Shown in pieces: positions 23,401-35,682 of a DNA stretch of 64,000 nucleotides. The stretch comes from Combretum micranthum. Lineage: Eukaryota > Streptophyta > Magnoliopsida > Myrtales > Combretaceae. Position 1 is the first letter of the stretch, and every line of letters starts with the position of its first letter. Both the position numbers and the translations under genes were made by a program. The notes under the pieces were generated by a model, which saw nothing but the letters and a program-made list of their open reading frames with translations, did no database searches and was not told the DNA's origin. The stretch covers positions 868,001 through 932,000 of the forward strand of contig JAMXBD010000366.1 in assembly GCA_024138025.1 (NCBI GenBank), given 5' to 3'.

Positions 23401-26400
23401 AACCAGACCATACAAAAGTTTGCTTCCATTGTGTTCACTGTGAGAGGAAAAAAAAAAAGGTGCATCGCTGGATCATTTATGTTCTTTTCCTATACAACAT
23501 CCCTAGACTTCTGAACATGTTAACAGTATCCATTAGATATTAATACTGCATGTGTAGCAATGTTGATAACTACATAGTATTTTACCACATAAACTATTCA
23601 TTAAGTCTACCAAAGATCAACAATTATTTTTAGTAAAGGATATATTACTAAAATTCTCATCCTGAGATTGCTATTGAATTAACAGACTGCATTGATTCAC
23701 TTAAGCATTCACTTGTCATGAATGCCTCACCTCTAATAATTTTGGGGCCATGTGCCCTGGATGTGTCGTTTGCTTATGACTATATTGGGAGCAAAAATAT
23801 TAAAAAATCAGAAAAGAACTGTTTTTACTCTACGAATTGTCTAAAATGAAATTTATATGAGACATAAAGAGATAGTATGAAAATGCCACCTCGGTTGCCC
23901 AGTAATATTGGTAAATCTCATCAACATATTCAGCAACTTCTAGCTCATTGCTGCCATCATCGATGCAGGATTCCTCTTCTCCCTTCTCAAACTTGTGTTG
24001 TTTGCTAACTAACTGTAATATAACACATAAAACCATTTAGGTGAAATGTGAAGCCATGCATAGTAATCATTAGTCATTACTCAGTAAGTAACTACCTTGG
24101 CTTCAGCTGTTATTAGTGAAGAAGTGTAAGATTTTCGGCGCTCTGGCTTTCTCTTAGAAATAATTTTGATTGTGTCTTCTCCTGATCCATCATTACTGGA
24201 CAGCATCTTTTTAGTTCTATCCTCTTGAAAACTAACTGTTATTGTATTCTTTTGAAGTGGAACTGCCACTAGTTTCTGATTCTCAGATGATTCTGCAGAT
24301 GCAGAAGATAATTTGTCTGAACCCAGCTCCTGCTTTGACTGCACTGTCCTTCGAGCATTCAAATATGGTGACTTCCTCGCAACTGGCTGTTTCACAGAGA
24401 GGAAGAAATTGTAGTTGTCTTTAGAGCACAATCACAGCTGAACGGAATCAACACAGAGATCATTATATGTTCACCACATGAACAAGAAAATACTGAGGCC
24501 AAAAACTTTAAGTGTCTCTACTTCGCATTAGTGGGAGAACCTAGTATGAAATAAACTAACACCATCAATCTCCTATTTCTGTACAATGGAAGTAAATCAA
24601 GTTTCACTGACGAGGAACAGCTAAATCAACAAGAAGAATGAAATGAGTTTAATGGAAGCAGTTCATATGATGAAGTAATTACATCCTAAAATTCTACATA
24701 CCCTCACAATATGCTCCTTGAATATGCTTAAAATAACCCACAATGTGTATTGTGATAGAACCATCTATCTATGCCACTATCATCACCAGATGATATGGTC
24801 GAATCATACTGATTTAGAAAAACAACTACCTGCTTCCATTTTCCAGTTCTGGGGATAAGCAAGATGCATCGGTTCTTTAACCATTTTGCAATTCATTTTT
24901 TTGTAGGTAGGGTGCTTAATTTTGCTTAAAGAAGGATATGCTTTTTAATGTGATGGAAGAATTCATAATTAAAAACCTAATCCTTAGGATTGGAAATAAT
25001 TATTTAAATGACATAACTCCAAAACTAACATATCTCATATGTACCTGGACAAATATTTAACAGATATCAATAACATGCATTATTTTCCCAGTTCAAAGGG
25101 CCATTGCATTGCCACCACAAATACATTGCCGTTGTCCAAAAGGCCATTCTCTTCTGATTAAACTTCTTCACTCCAACCAAAAATGGGACAAGTAAAACTT
25201 AAATTAAGATCGAGCTTGGTAATTTTTATTCCAAGGGCATATCATGCAAGCGAAAGCATAAGCAAAACAGCAGAATGTGTATATCATTTGACCCAAGAAA
25301 CAATCTTAGAATTAAATATTGCTGATTATCAGTTCCGAATATATTCTGCATCCTAAGACTTGATACACAATCTACATGTTCATGGGAGTTTGAAACGAAT
25401 GCATGTCTTTTCCTAAACACAGAATAATATAATGATTAATATGGAATATAGTAGGGCTAAAGAGAGATGTATTAAGTTAGGAATCCTCTAATTCCAATTT
25501 TCTTGATTCTTTCAAATTAATTTTAATTTGCAAAATAATGAGGTAAATATAGGGTCTGGTTATTTCATCATCTTTTTATCATTTTGACTTCATCTTTTTG
25601 TCATTTTCAAATAGATTGTTTGTCAAAAATAGATATTTTTATTAATAAACCGATCAAACAGATCAGATACTGATATGAAATAAATATGATATAAATACGA
25701 TACAGATAACAATGAAAAAGACCATCCAAACAGACCCATAATGTTAGTGTTCCTTTTCATAATAAAGGATGGCCATTTTAGGGGAAAGGCATCTGTGTCA
25801 CCTACCCCTGATAGAATTGGCCAACAACATTCTGACGCTGGAACTTTTGGCTTCCAATTTCACTAAGGTTTTTTTTGGCCTAGCTACCCCACTACATTAT
25901 ATGAAACATTTTAAAGGAGAAGAACTGAAGGACATGGAATCTCCAATTATGTAGCTCCATGAATTGAACTTGGCTTATTGAAACCCTTTATTAGCTTTCT
26001 GGCTTATCCCTGTCCTTTGGTTCTTATAGATCGCCATTGTATAAACAATTCTTTAACTCTTTATCAATAGACATTTACAAACTATAAAGCAAAAAAATGA
26101 AAAGTTTAAAAAAACAAAGTGCTTCATTTCAAAAGAAATGCATCTTACCACTGTAGATTTTTTTGACAATGCACTTACACCTGCAGAAATTTGAACCCTA
26201 GAAGCCCTGTTGACAAGCAAGCTTAGTCATCAATATGGCCGCAAACAAGAATTATCACAACACTAAAATTTTCTTATGGTCAGGTGGAAAAATAGTTTGA
26301 AAAGAATGATGATAAAGCGGAAAGCCTTGATCCCATAACATCAAAATTCATTTCCAGACAAGCACTTGTGTGAATTATGACTATATAGCTTGAAAGATTC

Positions 26401-29400
26401 TTCCACAAAATATCCAGAGAATGGCCAGCACCCAACCAGCTCAATAAAGGATAAAGGGCCATCTATTAAATGTGATGAAAGAGCTTTGCATGCAAGCTTG
26501 ATAAAACTGAGCTGGGAAAAAGTTAAAAAACTGCTAAACAATACCACAATATGTGGTCTCATACCCACTGAAAGCCAAAATAATTGCCCTTACTTACTTC
26601 AGCAAACAACCATCGCTCACTCTCTTCCTTGGAATAAGAGCACGAGAATGGGTTTTTCGTGGCTGCAGTGGCTTAACAACTTCTTTCTTTCCTGAAATTA
26701 GCATAAAGTTACAGTCTTGTTATACAAGTAAATTAATAGATATTGTCATTATAATCGTACCAGATATAGCACCGTTTCCCTTTTCTTTATCAGAACATCC
26801 AGAATTGCCCTACAGGCAAAAGACTTTGTAAGTGATTTAATGTATTTAGCAACAGGAGGTAGCACATATATTTCAAATTGCATCCGATACGCACAACGCA
26901 TAATCATTTTTATAACATGACATTATCTAGACAACAAAACTAAGTTGATTAATACCTGTGTATTGCACTTCAATATCGGTAAAGACTTCCTTCAAGGGAA
27001 AAAATGACAGAAGCAAGTGTTACAACTTTAACTAGTTTTACTCTCTGAAATTATAACCAAAAAAAACAAGAAGAAGCTTGCAAACCTTGCCATTGTGAGA
27101 GAATTTATCTTGTCCATCCTGGTAAGTTTAAAGAGGGAAAAAAAAACAGAGAGATTACTCTAAGAACAATGAGGTAACTATCAGCAGCAGACATGTATAT
27201 CAAGCACAGACATCAATTGCAGTACCGTCTGCTAGAAACGACAGAGCATTGGCCAGATAAACGAACCACAGTCCTGTTCTCTTTAAAAGTACTCCTTCCA
27301 TCTTTAGCTGTTAAAACCACATAGTTAACTCTGTTGAAAAAATCAATTAAGAGTACCAAGAATAGGTTTATTGAAAAGCAAGTGATCACCTCTCGATGTG
27401 GAAGGACCACAGGTACATTGACTTTGATTTTCCCCTGCTTCTGCCTGCTTTTGATTCTAGTAACACAGCATTACAAACTAATTCAACACTCCATGGTAGT
27501 ATTGGATAACATGAATTATAATAGAACAGCATAGACCAATGCAATTAGATGGAAAAATGAACTAATAAATCCTAAGAGGTTTCTCTATTTGACAATCAAA
27601 GATCACATTAACTAAATATCTAACAAGATGACTTGATGGATATCTTCTGTAGGCCAATACAATGGCTAGGCTGCACACATACACAAGAAACAGCAGTACT
27701 GAATTTCCTGCCATGGGTCCTCTCCAAAGCTTCACCACATAGAAAATATTGCTAAAATATATGAAATCTAGTCACTCCATAAAAATCCCCATAATCAGAT
27801 CATGTTACGCGCTTACACTTTACTTTTTCAATTATAGCATAAAAATAGTTCATGAACTCGGGGACTTTGGCAGTTCCAATAATTAAGGAGTATTACTTCT
27901 CCTTGATTATGTAGAGAGAGAGAGAAGAGAGAGTGAGAGCTTTCTAAAGGAGTTGGATCACCTTTATATTCTGTGTTAGCATCTTTCGAGTATACATTGC
28001 CTATATGGTCATATAATGTAACCTATATACTTTTAGCTGCTGTTGTTCTTTTTCCTATCTATTATGTATATTTCTCATGTGCTTGAATGGATATTAACTG
28101 AATTCCTTGCTCATCAAAAAATCAAACATACACAGAGTCCATAGAAAAAAAGCAGACTGAATTCTCCTACCAGAAGAGATTTCCGCATAGAGGCGACTGT
28201 TGGCCTGCTGCTCAGAATTCCAGAAGCGCTACAATGATATTAAATAAGCTGACATAAGTTTGCATGATGTCAATGGTGAATGTGAGTGAATGACTTGCTC
28301 TCTACGGCCAAAAACTCCTCGAACACTACAATGATGTCAAAATACTATGTAAAAGGTTCACATACTGCCCAAATAAGAGCGTAAAAGATGTCAAAAAATG
28401 TTTCAATCAATATTTTACTTCATCTAATTAACCAAAAAAAATATTTTACTTTAACTAAAGATGTATAAAGGGAAATCATTTCTTCACCGGAAGTTATGAA
28501 GTAATGGGCACTTTCTTACCACATGTTCAAATGATGATAAACTTCACAACAATATGCAAAATTGCTTAAATATTTCTACATTCTTCTAACTTCTTTAACC
28601 AAAATATCAATTAAAATGGGAATGTGCCTCTCTTTTAAGGAGCCCCAAAAGTACGGGACTTCCTACCACTATGCTTATAGAATGAGTTGGAATTCCCAAA
28701 GAATCACATGTAACCATCAAAAAATCATGGCTCAGTTGCTATACGACTACCTAAAGACAAAGGTAGAATTTGCAACACAAAAGTATGCAAAGAAGAGGGA
28801 ACATCGTTGAAGCATACCATGGCGCAATCTTAATCCTCTCACTTTTGTATTTCCTGTATTATATAAAGGCATGCACGTTCAGCACCCAAACAACAGAAAA
28901 GGAGCTGCAAAACCTCTTACAATTGCCTTACTTTGTTTATCATCGAAGTAAAATTTATATTTGGCAGTGTCAGGTGGAGCTAAACTAGAATTATTGCACC
29001 AGCTAGGTCCGACAACTACATGAAAAAACAAGTAAAAAATGAGAAGGTGCTCACATTGGTTTGGATCCATCACATATTGGTTTGCTGGAAGGTTTACTCT
29101 GAGCATTACTGAGATCAGCCAAAGCTTTCCTCCTCACGATGCTTCGGGCTAAAACATTTCATTACACAAATTGACAAGATTATCAATAAATGAATACTGA
29201 AAATAAGTTGAAACTCCAAACCAAATCCTACCATAATTATCGAGTGTGACTTTAACCTTCTCCGTGTTCTCTTGACCATCCTTCACATTGGAAGTGGTAA
29301 AATCAAACAATGAGATAGGAAGTGTAAATCATATAATAGATTTTCTAAAAGAATCAAATCACAACCAATGAAGACTAAAACAAGACACAACCTTCACGTT

Positions 29401-30071
29401 GCTTCTTCGGGTCTGATTTACACCAGTGTAAATCGGGACCGATTTCCTTCTACACAAAATCAAACCAGATACATCATAAGACAAGAGGACTGATTTAGAA
29501 AACGTGAAACTTCTCAAAGAAGCATCGATTTTGCACGTACTACTTACCCCGGAGGCATAGGATTCTCTTTCACAGATGAACTGGCACAAATAAAAAAGTA
29601 CTGAGCCATTATTAAGATTGAATTATCAAAATTTAAGCAAAAGCAAGAAAAATATAAAAGGAATAAAATCGAAATCCCAAACTCACGAGCTATCGCTATT
29701 TGTATCAATCTTAGGCCTTTCCCTATCAGTATAAATCCTAAGGTTCCCAATTCCAACTGTTTCCATCAAGAAAAATCGAATTAACAACAAGAAGAAGAAT
29801 AAAAATTATGACTCTGGAATTCAAAATTTTACGGCATTAGAAGTCCGAAATTTTACCAGTCTTGTGCTTGCGGTGCTCTCCAGTTGCATTACTGTCTCCT
29901 ATGCTCGCCTTTGGCTATCAAGAAAGAAGTTAGGGTTTTAATCGACTCATCATCGGCAAAATTAATTATTAATCAATTAAAGTGAAATGAGATTGTTTAA
30001 AAGAAAAGGGTGGAATTGGGAAGAGGAATTAGGGTTTTGTGATGTGAACTGACCTTGGCGGGATACACCAT
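20424..30071 (-). CDS. CYCB3-1: G2/mitotic cyclin B3 type, 23 exons, about 661 aa
   Basis: Exons (5' to 3'): 30054-30071, 29857-29914, 29687-29756, 29548-29580, 29392-29449, 29232-29280, 29055-29148, 28171-28228, 27390-27447, 27226-27307, 27086-27118, 26956-26989, 26761-26809, 26598-26691, about 26150-26207, 24096-24386, 23890-24012, 21758-21847, 21473-21634, 21320-21379, 21055-21153, 20646-20824, 20424-20559. Phases agree throughout. Mitotic cyclins bind and activate CDKs at G2/M. A destruction box RKALADLSN (about 102-110) predicts APC/C-dependent degradation. RKS(V/L)P-type motifs recur in the long basic N-terminal part. The cyclin N box starts near [14 protein letters not shown] (about 404) and includes [19 protein letters not shown] and LLLSSKYED; the cyclin C box ends [12 protein letters not shown]. 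An A-run in exon 15 fixes its frame; as printed it may be one base short of the 58 nt needed, so recheck that base. N-terminal exons are inferred from phase and splice sites and are less certain than exons 16-23. Confidence 0.88.
22610..23440 (+). mobile_element. Copia 3' fragment (RNase H end, PPT, LTR) in a cyclin intron
   Basis: The plus strand gives [25 protein letters not shown] (shown in part: [19 protein letters not shown]) near 22620-22690, the Copia RNase H opening, then [18 protein letters not shown] sequence and [20 protein letters not shown] before a stop, the usual pol end. A purine-rich TTAAGGTGGGGC (about 23121-23132) is followed by TGTTGGAATC (from 23133), a typical Copia PPT and LTR start. 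The 5' two-thirds is missing. It lies antisense in the 2-kb intron between exons 17 and 18. The LTR right end near 23440 is approximate. Confidence 0.7.
25552..25737. mobile_element. MITE with GGGTCTG terminal inverted repeats
   Basis: 186 bp, non-coding, starting GGGTCTGGTT and ending CCAAACAGACCC. Flanking ATA triplets at 25549-25551 and 25738-25740 may be a 3-bp TSD. The related copy at 197-431 is in opposite orientation. It lies in the intron between cyclin exons 15 and 16. Confidence 0.6.
27906..27932. repeat. GA microsatellite in a cyclin intron
   Basis: A run of AGAGAG units with one AAG interruption lies between cyclin exons 8 and 9. No further signal is evident. Confidence 0.7.
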
Positions 30072-30157
30072 GTTTGGTTGTTGTTCAATCTTTTAGATTT
30101 CAAGTGGAGATTGAAAGTGGAGTTAGATTGATTACTACTAGTTGTTGCGATGCAGAT

Positions 30158-30172
30158 AGAGAGAGAGAGAGA
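30158..30172 (-). promoter_or_regulatory. GA/CT tract in cyclin 5' leader
   Basis: A (GA)n run 87-101 bp upstream of the cyclin ATG, probably in the 5' UTR or core promoter. I found no clear mitosis-specific activator (AACGG core) nearby. Confidence 0.4.
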
Positions 30173-30249
30173 CGTTAGAAAGTTGAGGAAAGAACCGCGT
30201 GTTTGTGTTTTTGAAAATAATGGGCCTCTTGCTGGCAAAAGCCCCGGCC

Positions 30250-32985
30250 CATGTAAATTTTAAGCCGACGGCGAAGGTTTTTTTCTTTTTTTTTCCCGAT
30301 CAATCACAAGGTTTGATATGATTTTTTTACAGGGGTAGTGTCAAAAATCACATGAAAACTTTACGAGAAAATTGACTTTGGTGGTTAAGGTTTAAAATGT
30401 TGGATTTAATATACAAAAAATTTTGGTTGGTTTTACAGCCCCACCTAGCATTTACATTATATGCTAAGTTTGCTCCCTTGAGAGAGGTGACCTATATATA
30501 CTAAATAGCGGTAATATAAAAATATAGGTCATAGATTGTTCTTTCCACATCATCCAATATAATATCATGCGTTAAATAGATAGTAAAAATAGTCATAAAA
30601 AATTTAATTAAATACTATCAATCATTTTAAAATTTAGTACCAAATAAAATTTTCGTATTGAGTTTAGGTACTGAATTTGATATTTATCCTATTTAATATA
30701 TGGTTTTATACAATAGGAAAGCGCATCTTGGGTTATTTATTTGTTAATTTTCTTTTCATTATATATGTATTTAGTTCAAAGATTCAAAAAATTTCGATGG
30801 GGAAATCCTAGCCTTGTAAATATTCATCTTAAATAATTGAGCTAGAATTTGATAAAGCATCTCGAATAGAGATTAAGATAATTTTAATAGGTTAATCAAA
30901 TTTATATGCACTTTTAGGATAATTGGTGATTTTATAATAAGTGAATGTTATAATTGGTATCTATATTTTATCATATTATACAATTGATTACCTAAACTTT
31001 AAATGTGTCAATTTACTACATCAGCTTTACCTATTTTTTACAATTAAGTATCTAAGTTTTGCTAAATTTTATCATTAGCTACCTTAACTTTACTTAATTT
31101 TACACTTAATTACTAAATTTACCTGTTGTAAATGGTTTCGAAAGGTTTATATATTGTAAATTAATACTTTTTAAACTTAAATAGTTATTGGTGAAAGGGA
31201 AAAAAATTACATAATTAATTCAACAAATTGGTAAAGTTCAAGAGCCATATGTGAAATTTACCATTTTTATGATTGAAAAAAAAAAGGTTGAGAAGTATAA
31301 ATTTCTAGCAAGTAGATCCATATAAGTTTAAATTTTACTCTAAACATTGGTTGCATAAAAGACCATGTATGGAATAATCTTAATATATATTAAGGTTAGT
31401 GGTTTTATAAATATAGATTGACATTGAGACTAATAAACTTTAGAGTAAGTGCACGATAGAGTGGGTATTTAAAACAATTACAAGTCATAGTATTTAGTAT
31501 AGATGGTTTGTGGTTTAGACATCAATGTTAGTTACATGAAAAATGAGACTTGATATGATGAATTTATAATAGATATAAATCAAAATCATTGAAAGATGAG
31601 TTGTCAATGAGATGCAATTGTGAGGCAAGGGATGACTATAGAAATATGATAACTAGATATATGGTTATACACAAATAAATAATCATAAAACTTCGATGGT
31701 AATGTGATAGAGATTTAGCATCACACCTATTGAATCAGAAGGATCAAATTAGATTTAGATGAGGAAATGTATATCATAGTTGTATAAAAGTTATACTAAC
31801 GAGCTAAACATACATGTGACATGATATGATTAAAATGTGCAATATATATGTGTGTTTGTATTTGTAAGTTTACAGGACATAACCACAACTAACATTTGAA
31901 CGTGATAATGATAAAATTCTAGTCATGTGAATTGCAGCTGGCATTTGGACACTCGATGTTGACATTCAGGCGTTGGGTATGATTTGCATGATCACGATGT
32001 AGTAGGCTAATGTCAAGATGCTAGGGTGTGGTGTCGGGACGGTAGTATGTTTTGTAGGTGGCATTCAAATAATAGCTCGTGGTGTCCAAAATACTAGTTT
32101 ATCATGAGGATGCTAGTTTCTAAATTAAACTTTAGAAGCATTTAATGCAATGGACAAAATAAGACAATGTCTATAAGACTTGAATAAGCTTAAATAGAGG
32201 ACATTGGGCAAAACTCAAGAAAGTTAGTTAAGTGTATTATCTTGCAAGTAATTTATTTATATTGTTCTCTTAATTGATTCGCTCTTATATTCCATTTGCT
32301 ATCGAGTGAGTAGTGCTAACAGGACTGGTTTGCAATTTGTTGTAAGAGGAGTTTCTATGGTCCCACATATGGGACCATTCAATCAATCATCCAGCCGTTA
32401 AAATAAATATAATAATTATAATATTAACTATTTTAGTGATTCAATCATTGTTTGTATGGTGTGAGATAATGAATAGTGAAGGGATTAGTCCTGTCAAAAT
32501 TAAAGATAGGACCTTATAATTTTTGTTGTATGATACCGCTTTAAGAAGTTCTTAAATGTTTTAATGAAAATATAAGTTATGCCTTGAGTATGTTATTGCA
32601 TTTAGTTGAGGTCAGAACTTAGCGACTGTTGTGAGTGTATTTGTTTATATTTTTGAGGTATGGTTATAGAACATATCCTTTAGATCATTTTATTTTAGAT
32701 AAATAAAGTATAGCATGAAGTCTTCCATTAGAAGGCAATTGAGTATCATACAGATTACGAGGTAAACCTAACTTTATGTTAAATAGAACTTGATCTCTTT
32801 ATCATCGTCCCATTTCTTTATCGTAATTACTTTATATTATTGTTATATCATATACTTTTATAGGTAATTGCATCGTTTAGGCATTAGATTTGTAAAAAGA
32901 GACAAATATATGATGTACAACTCAATTCAACCCATCCTTCCCTCCCCTTAACCCTTCTCCTGAATTTAAGTAGGAATTAATCAAT
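30250..32985. repeat. Intergenic repeat debris with TTTAGTACC/ATTGATC motifs
   Basis: No gene. 30350-30680 and 30940-31270 contain the dispersed motif family (AAATTTAGTACC, ATTGACC, AGTTTAGGTACTGAATTTGACATTT) found also at 8530, 17130 and 33250. 32350-32370 has the palindrome GGTCCCACATATGGGACC. The part from about 31400 to 32985 precedes a Copia primer-binding site and may be a decayed 5' LTR, but its ends are not visible. Confidence 0.4.
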
Positions 32986-32989
32986 TTTT

Positions 32990-33200
32990 TAATTGGTACT
33001 AGAGCTAATCTCTAAGAATATCAACACTTAATTCCATCTAAAATAAAAATCATGGTTGCAAACATATTGAGCTTCTTAGAAACGATATGTAATAAATAGG
33101 TCACCCTTACTAATGGAAGGAAATGTAAAGTGAAAATTTTTCTAAAAGCACGATATAAGATGTTTTGGAATATCGTGAATGATGGTCTTATAGTTATAGA
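32990..33200 (+). pseudogene. Copia 5' fragment: primer-binding site and gag start
   Basis: TTGGTACTAGAGCTAATC (about 32991) closely resembles the initiator-Met tRNA primer-binding site TTGGTATCAGAGC. About 115-180 bp later one frame reads KVKIFLKARYKMFWNIVNDGL, the conserved W-V-RM--FL-A----W-IV-DG stretch of Copia gag. The frame then stops. Nothing further of the element follows. Confidence 0.55.
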
Positions 33201-33254
33201 AGGAAAATAATTATACTAAAACAAAAAGGAAAATAGCTCAATTAAATGTTAGCT

Positions 33255-33360
33255 AACCCATACATAAACTTCAAAATTGATCAATTTAATATATGAATTT
33301 TAAAATTAATCAATTTAGTACCTAAATTTTGAAATTGATCAATTTAGTACCTAAAAAACC
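33255..33360. repeat. Short tandem repeat, about 32-bp unit
   Basis: Roughly three head-to-tail copies of ATTGATCAATTTAGTACC joined by TAAATTTTGAAATT-like spacers. The same motif appears singly at 30600, 33480 and 17150. Confidence 0.6.
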
Positions 33361-33775
33361 TTTTTCATGCATGTTAATAGTACATCCATCATACTGGTTA
33401 TATATATTATGTCAAATTTAAGATGTTAGTCTATTCAACAAAAATACCATTGGCATGCACAAAATGTTGTTTTAAATATTAAATTGATCAATTTCAAAAT
33501 TAAAGTATCCAACTACATATTTTATCAAAGTTTGAGTACCATTTGTAGTATTGACCTAATTTTTAAAATATAGTTGGATTGAGTGAAAAAATAATAATAA
33601 TGCAATCACGTGTGTATACACTATTAGTACGTAAAGGCAATAGCTTTAAAGGAAAATTTAAACACGTTGTCGTAAAAAAAGGAAAAAAAAACAAACACAT
33701 TCTTCAATATAAAAAGCAAAAGTAATAACTATTAGATAAGCAAAAGAGATATAAGAAATATGGAAATGTGGAATG

Positions 33776-34620
33776 AGGGGTAAAACATATGTTTACCCCT
33801 TTAGAAAAATAAAAATTATCAATATACGAATTAGATGAAATTAATTACCAAAATGCCATTGTGAATTTTCGTTTGTAAAATGAGATATTAAGATTTATAT
33901 ATAAATCATGATTTAATGCTTTAGTACCATAGCTATATCTCGTTTAACAATGAAGATATCGTATTTTTGTATACGTAAATTACGATTAATACTCATGATA
34001 TTCCAGCAGTCAAAATTCAAAATGCCACCCCATCTATCTTTCCCCTTTTCTCCTTTTTTCCCCTTTCTCTCCCTTCTGGTGTGTCATCTTTTTTTTGTCT
34101 CATCTTCCTCTCTCCTCTTTTTGTTTCTCTCTCTTTGCTTTTTGCTTTCCAAGAAACTCTATGGTCTTATTATTAATTTTGACGGGATCGATCCCATCAA
34201 CCATCTAATGGCCCACACTAAACCTAATTGTGTTTGAATTACTAAAATAATCAATATCCAAATTACTATGTTTATTTTAATGATTAGATGGTTGACTCAA
34301 CGGTCCCATCAACCCCCTTCCCCTAACACACACACAACATCTTTCCTCTATTTTTACTTGTTACTTCTCATTTTGCTTTTATGCTCTAGTACTATGTCTT
34401 CTTTTACTTTTTTAGGTTACGCATTTATCACGATTTTTAAATGTGATACTTGTATAGACATAAGAATAAGTGTTGCTTCTTTTAACTATGACATACGTAT
34501 AATATATAATTTTTGCATAGTATGTGTATAAGTAACAATTTTGGAGCTGTGCATTGATAATTATTTTCAATTACATCTTAAGTAATTATTATCAGTAAGA
34601 ACTTAATAGAAAATTATTTA
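33776..34620 (+). repeat. AT-rich tandem repeat family, copy 1
   Basis: Order of marks: GTGAAACA-TGTTTACCC start, GATGAAATTAATTACCAAAATG, TTTAATGNTTTAGTACCATAGC, TCGTTTAACAATGAAGATAT, a C/T-rich tract of about 130 bp, TTAGGTTACGCATTTATCACGA, TATAATTTTTGCATA, GGAGCTGTGCATTGATAATTATTTTCAA. It carries an extra inverted repeat at about 34180-34310 (CATCAACCATCTAAT...ATTAGATGGTTGA), probably a small MITE. Open frames across the C/T tract are low-complexity artefacts. Confidence 0.7.
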
Positions 34621-34622
34621 TG

Positions 34623-35440
34623 GTGAGGTAAAACACTTGTTTACCCATTGTAAAAAAAAACTACTAATATATAAGTGGGATGAAATTAATTACTAAGATG
34701 GCTAAAAAAGAAATTAATTACCAAATCTCATTGTAAAATCATATCTAGAAAAAGGAGATATTGAAATTAGGTAAACCACATTAAAAGCTAATAATATTTG
34801 AGGTTAAGTTCATTTAAGGTATCAACATTTTGAGTGGTTCGTAAGAGGAATCAACGTTTACGGATAAATTTATTTAAGGTATCAATGTTTCAAGAGGTTA
34901 AAAAGAGGTATCAACGTTTTGCTGAGTGAATCAAATAAGGTATAAACAATTGACCATAAAAGAAAATTTAGGAAACATAATTGAAAACTAATTAAAATGT
35001 TGTTATCTTAAATAAACTTTGCAAAACATTAATACCTCGTTTGATTCACTTTACAAAATGTTAATACCTCTTTTTAACTATTTGAAATGTTGATATTTTA
35101 AATGAACTTACCCTTAAACGTTGATATACTCTAATGTAATTTACTCTATCAAAATTTACATATAATTTGTGAAGTGCGCTTTAATATTTTAGTACCATAG
35201 TTTTGTCTTGTTTGACAATCAAGATATAGTGTATTTACATGTAAATAATGGTTGTTACTCACAGAATTCCAACAAGCAACATTCAAACCATCACTCTATC
35301 TCTTTCTCTTCTCTCATCTCTCACTCCCCCTCCCCCTCCTCTCGGACACATCATCTTTCTCTACCTATCTTCCTCTCTCTTAGCTTTTCTTTTCTTTTTC
35401 TTTTTTTTAAGATTATCTTATGTTTAACCATCATTTAAGA
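34623..35440 (+). repeat. AT-rich tandem repeat family, copy 2
   Basis: Starts GAGGTAAAACACTTGTTTACCC immediately after copy 1 and shares the same marks up to the C/T-rich tract, where it breaks off. A 340-bp segment at about 34780-35120 with repeated GGTATCAACATTTTG/GGTATCAATGTTTCA phrases is inserted relative to the other copies. Confidence 0.65.
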
Positions 35441-35682
35441 GAAATTACGCAAATACAATTTGTACAAAATTAATTACTAATATACGATCACTATACCACG
35501 TGTAGTACATGTGATATGGCTTTTTATCTGTATCGCACATCCAGCATGCAATACACTTTCAGGCCCGTATCACATAGCCTATATGAGATACAAAGCTTAA
35601 CCTTTACAACCTTTCACTTTTTTTCCTTTCTTTTGCCTAATTTTTTTACATACCTATGAAAAACCATTACGCTTCACACTGA

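Noticed and set aside
30072..30400. Mitosis-specific activator (AACGG) sites in the cyclin promoter
   Set aside because: I looked for the core on both strands close to the ATG and found no convincing copy.
34180..34310. Clean MITE within tandem copy 1
   Set aside because: The inverted CATCAACCATCTAAT phrases are real, but ends and TSD could not be defined well enough for a separate feature.
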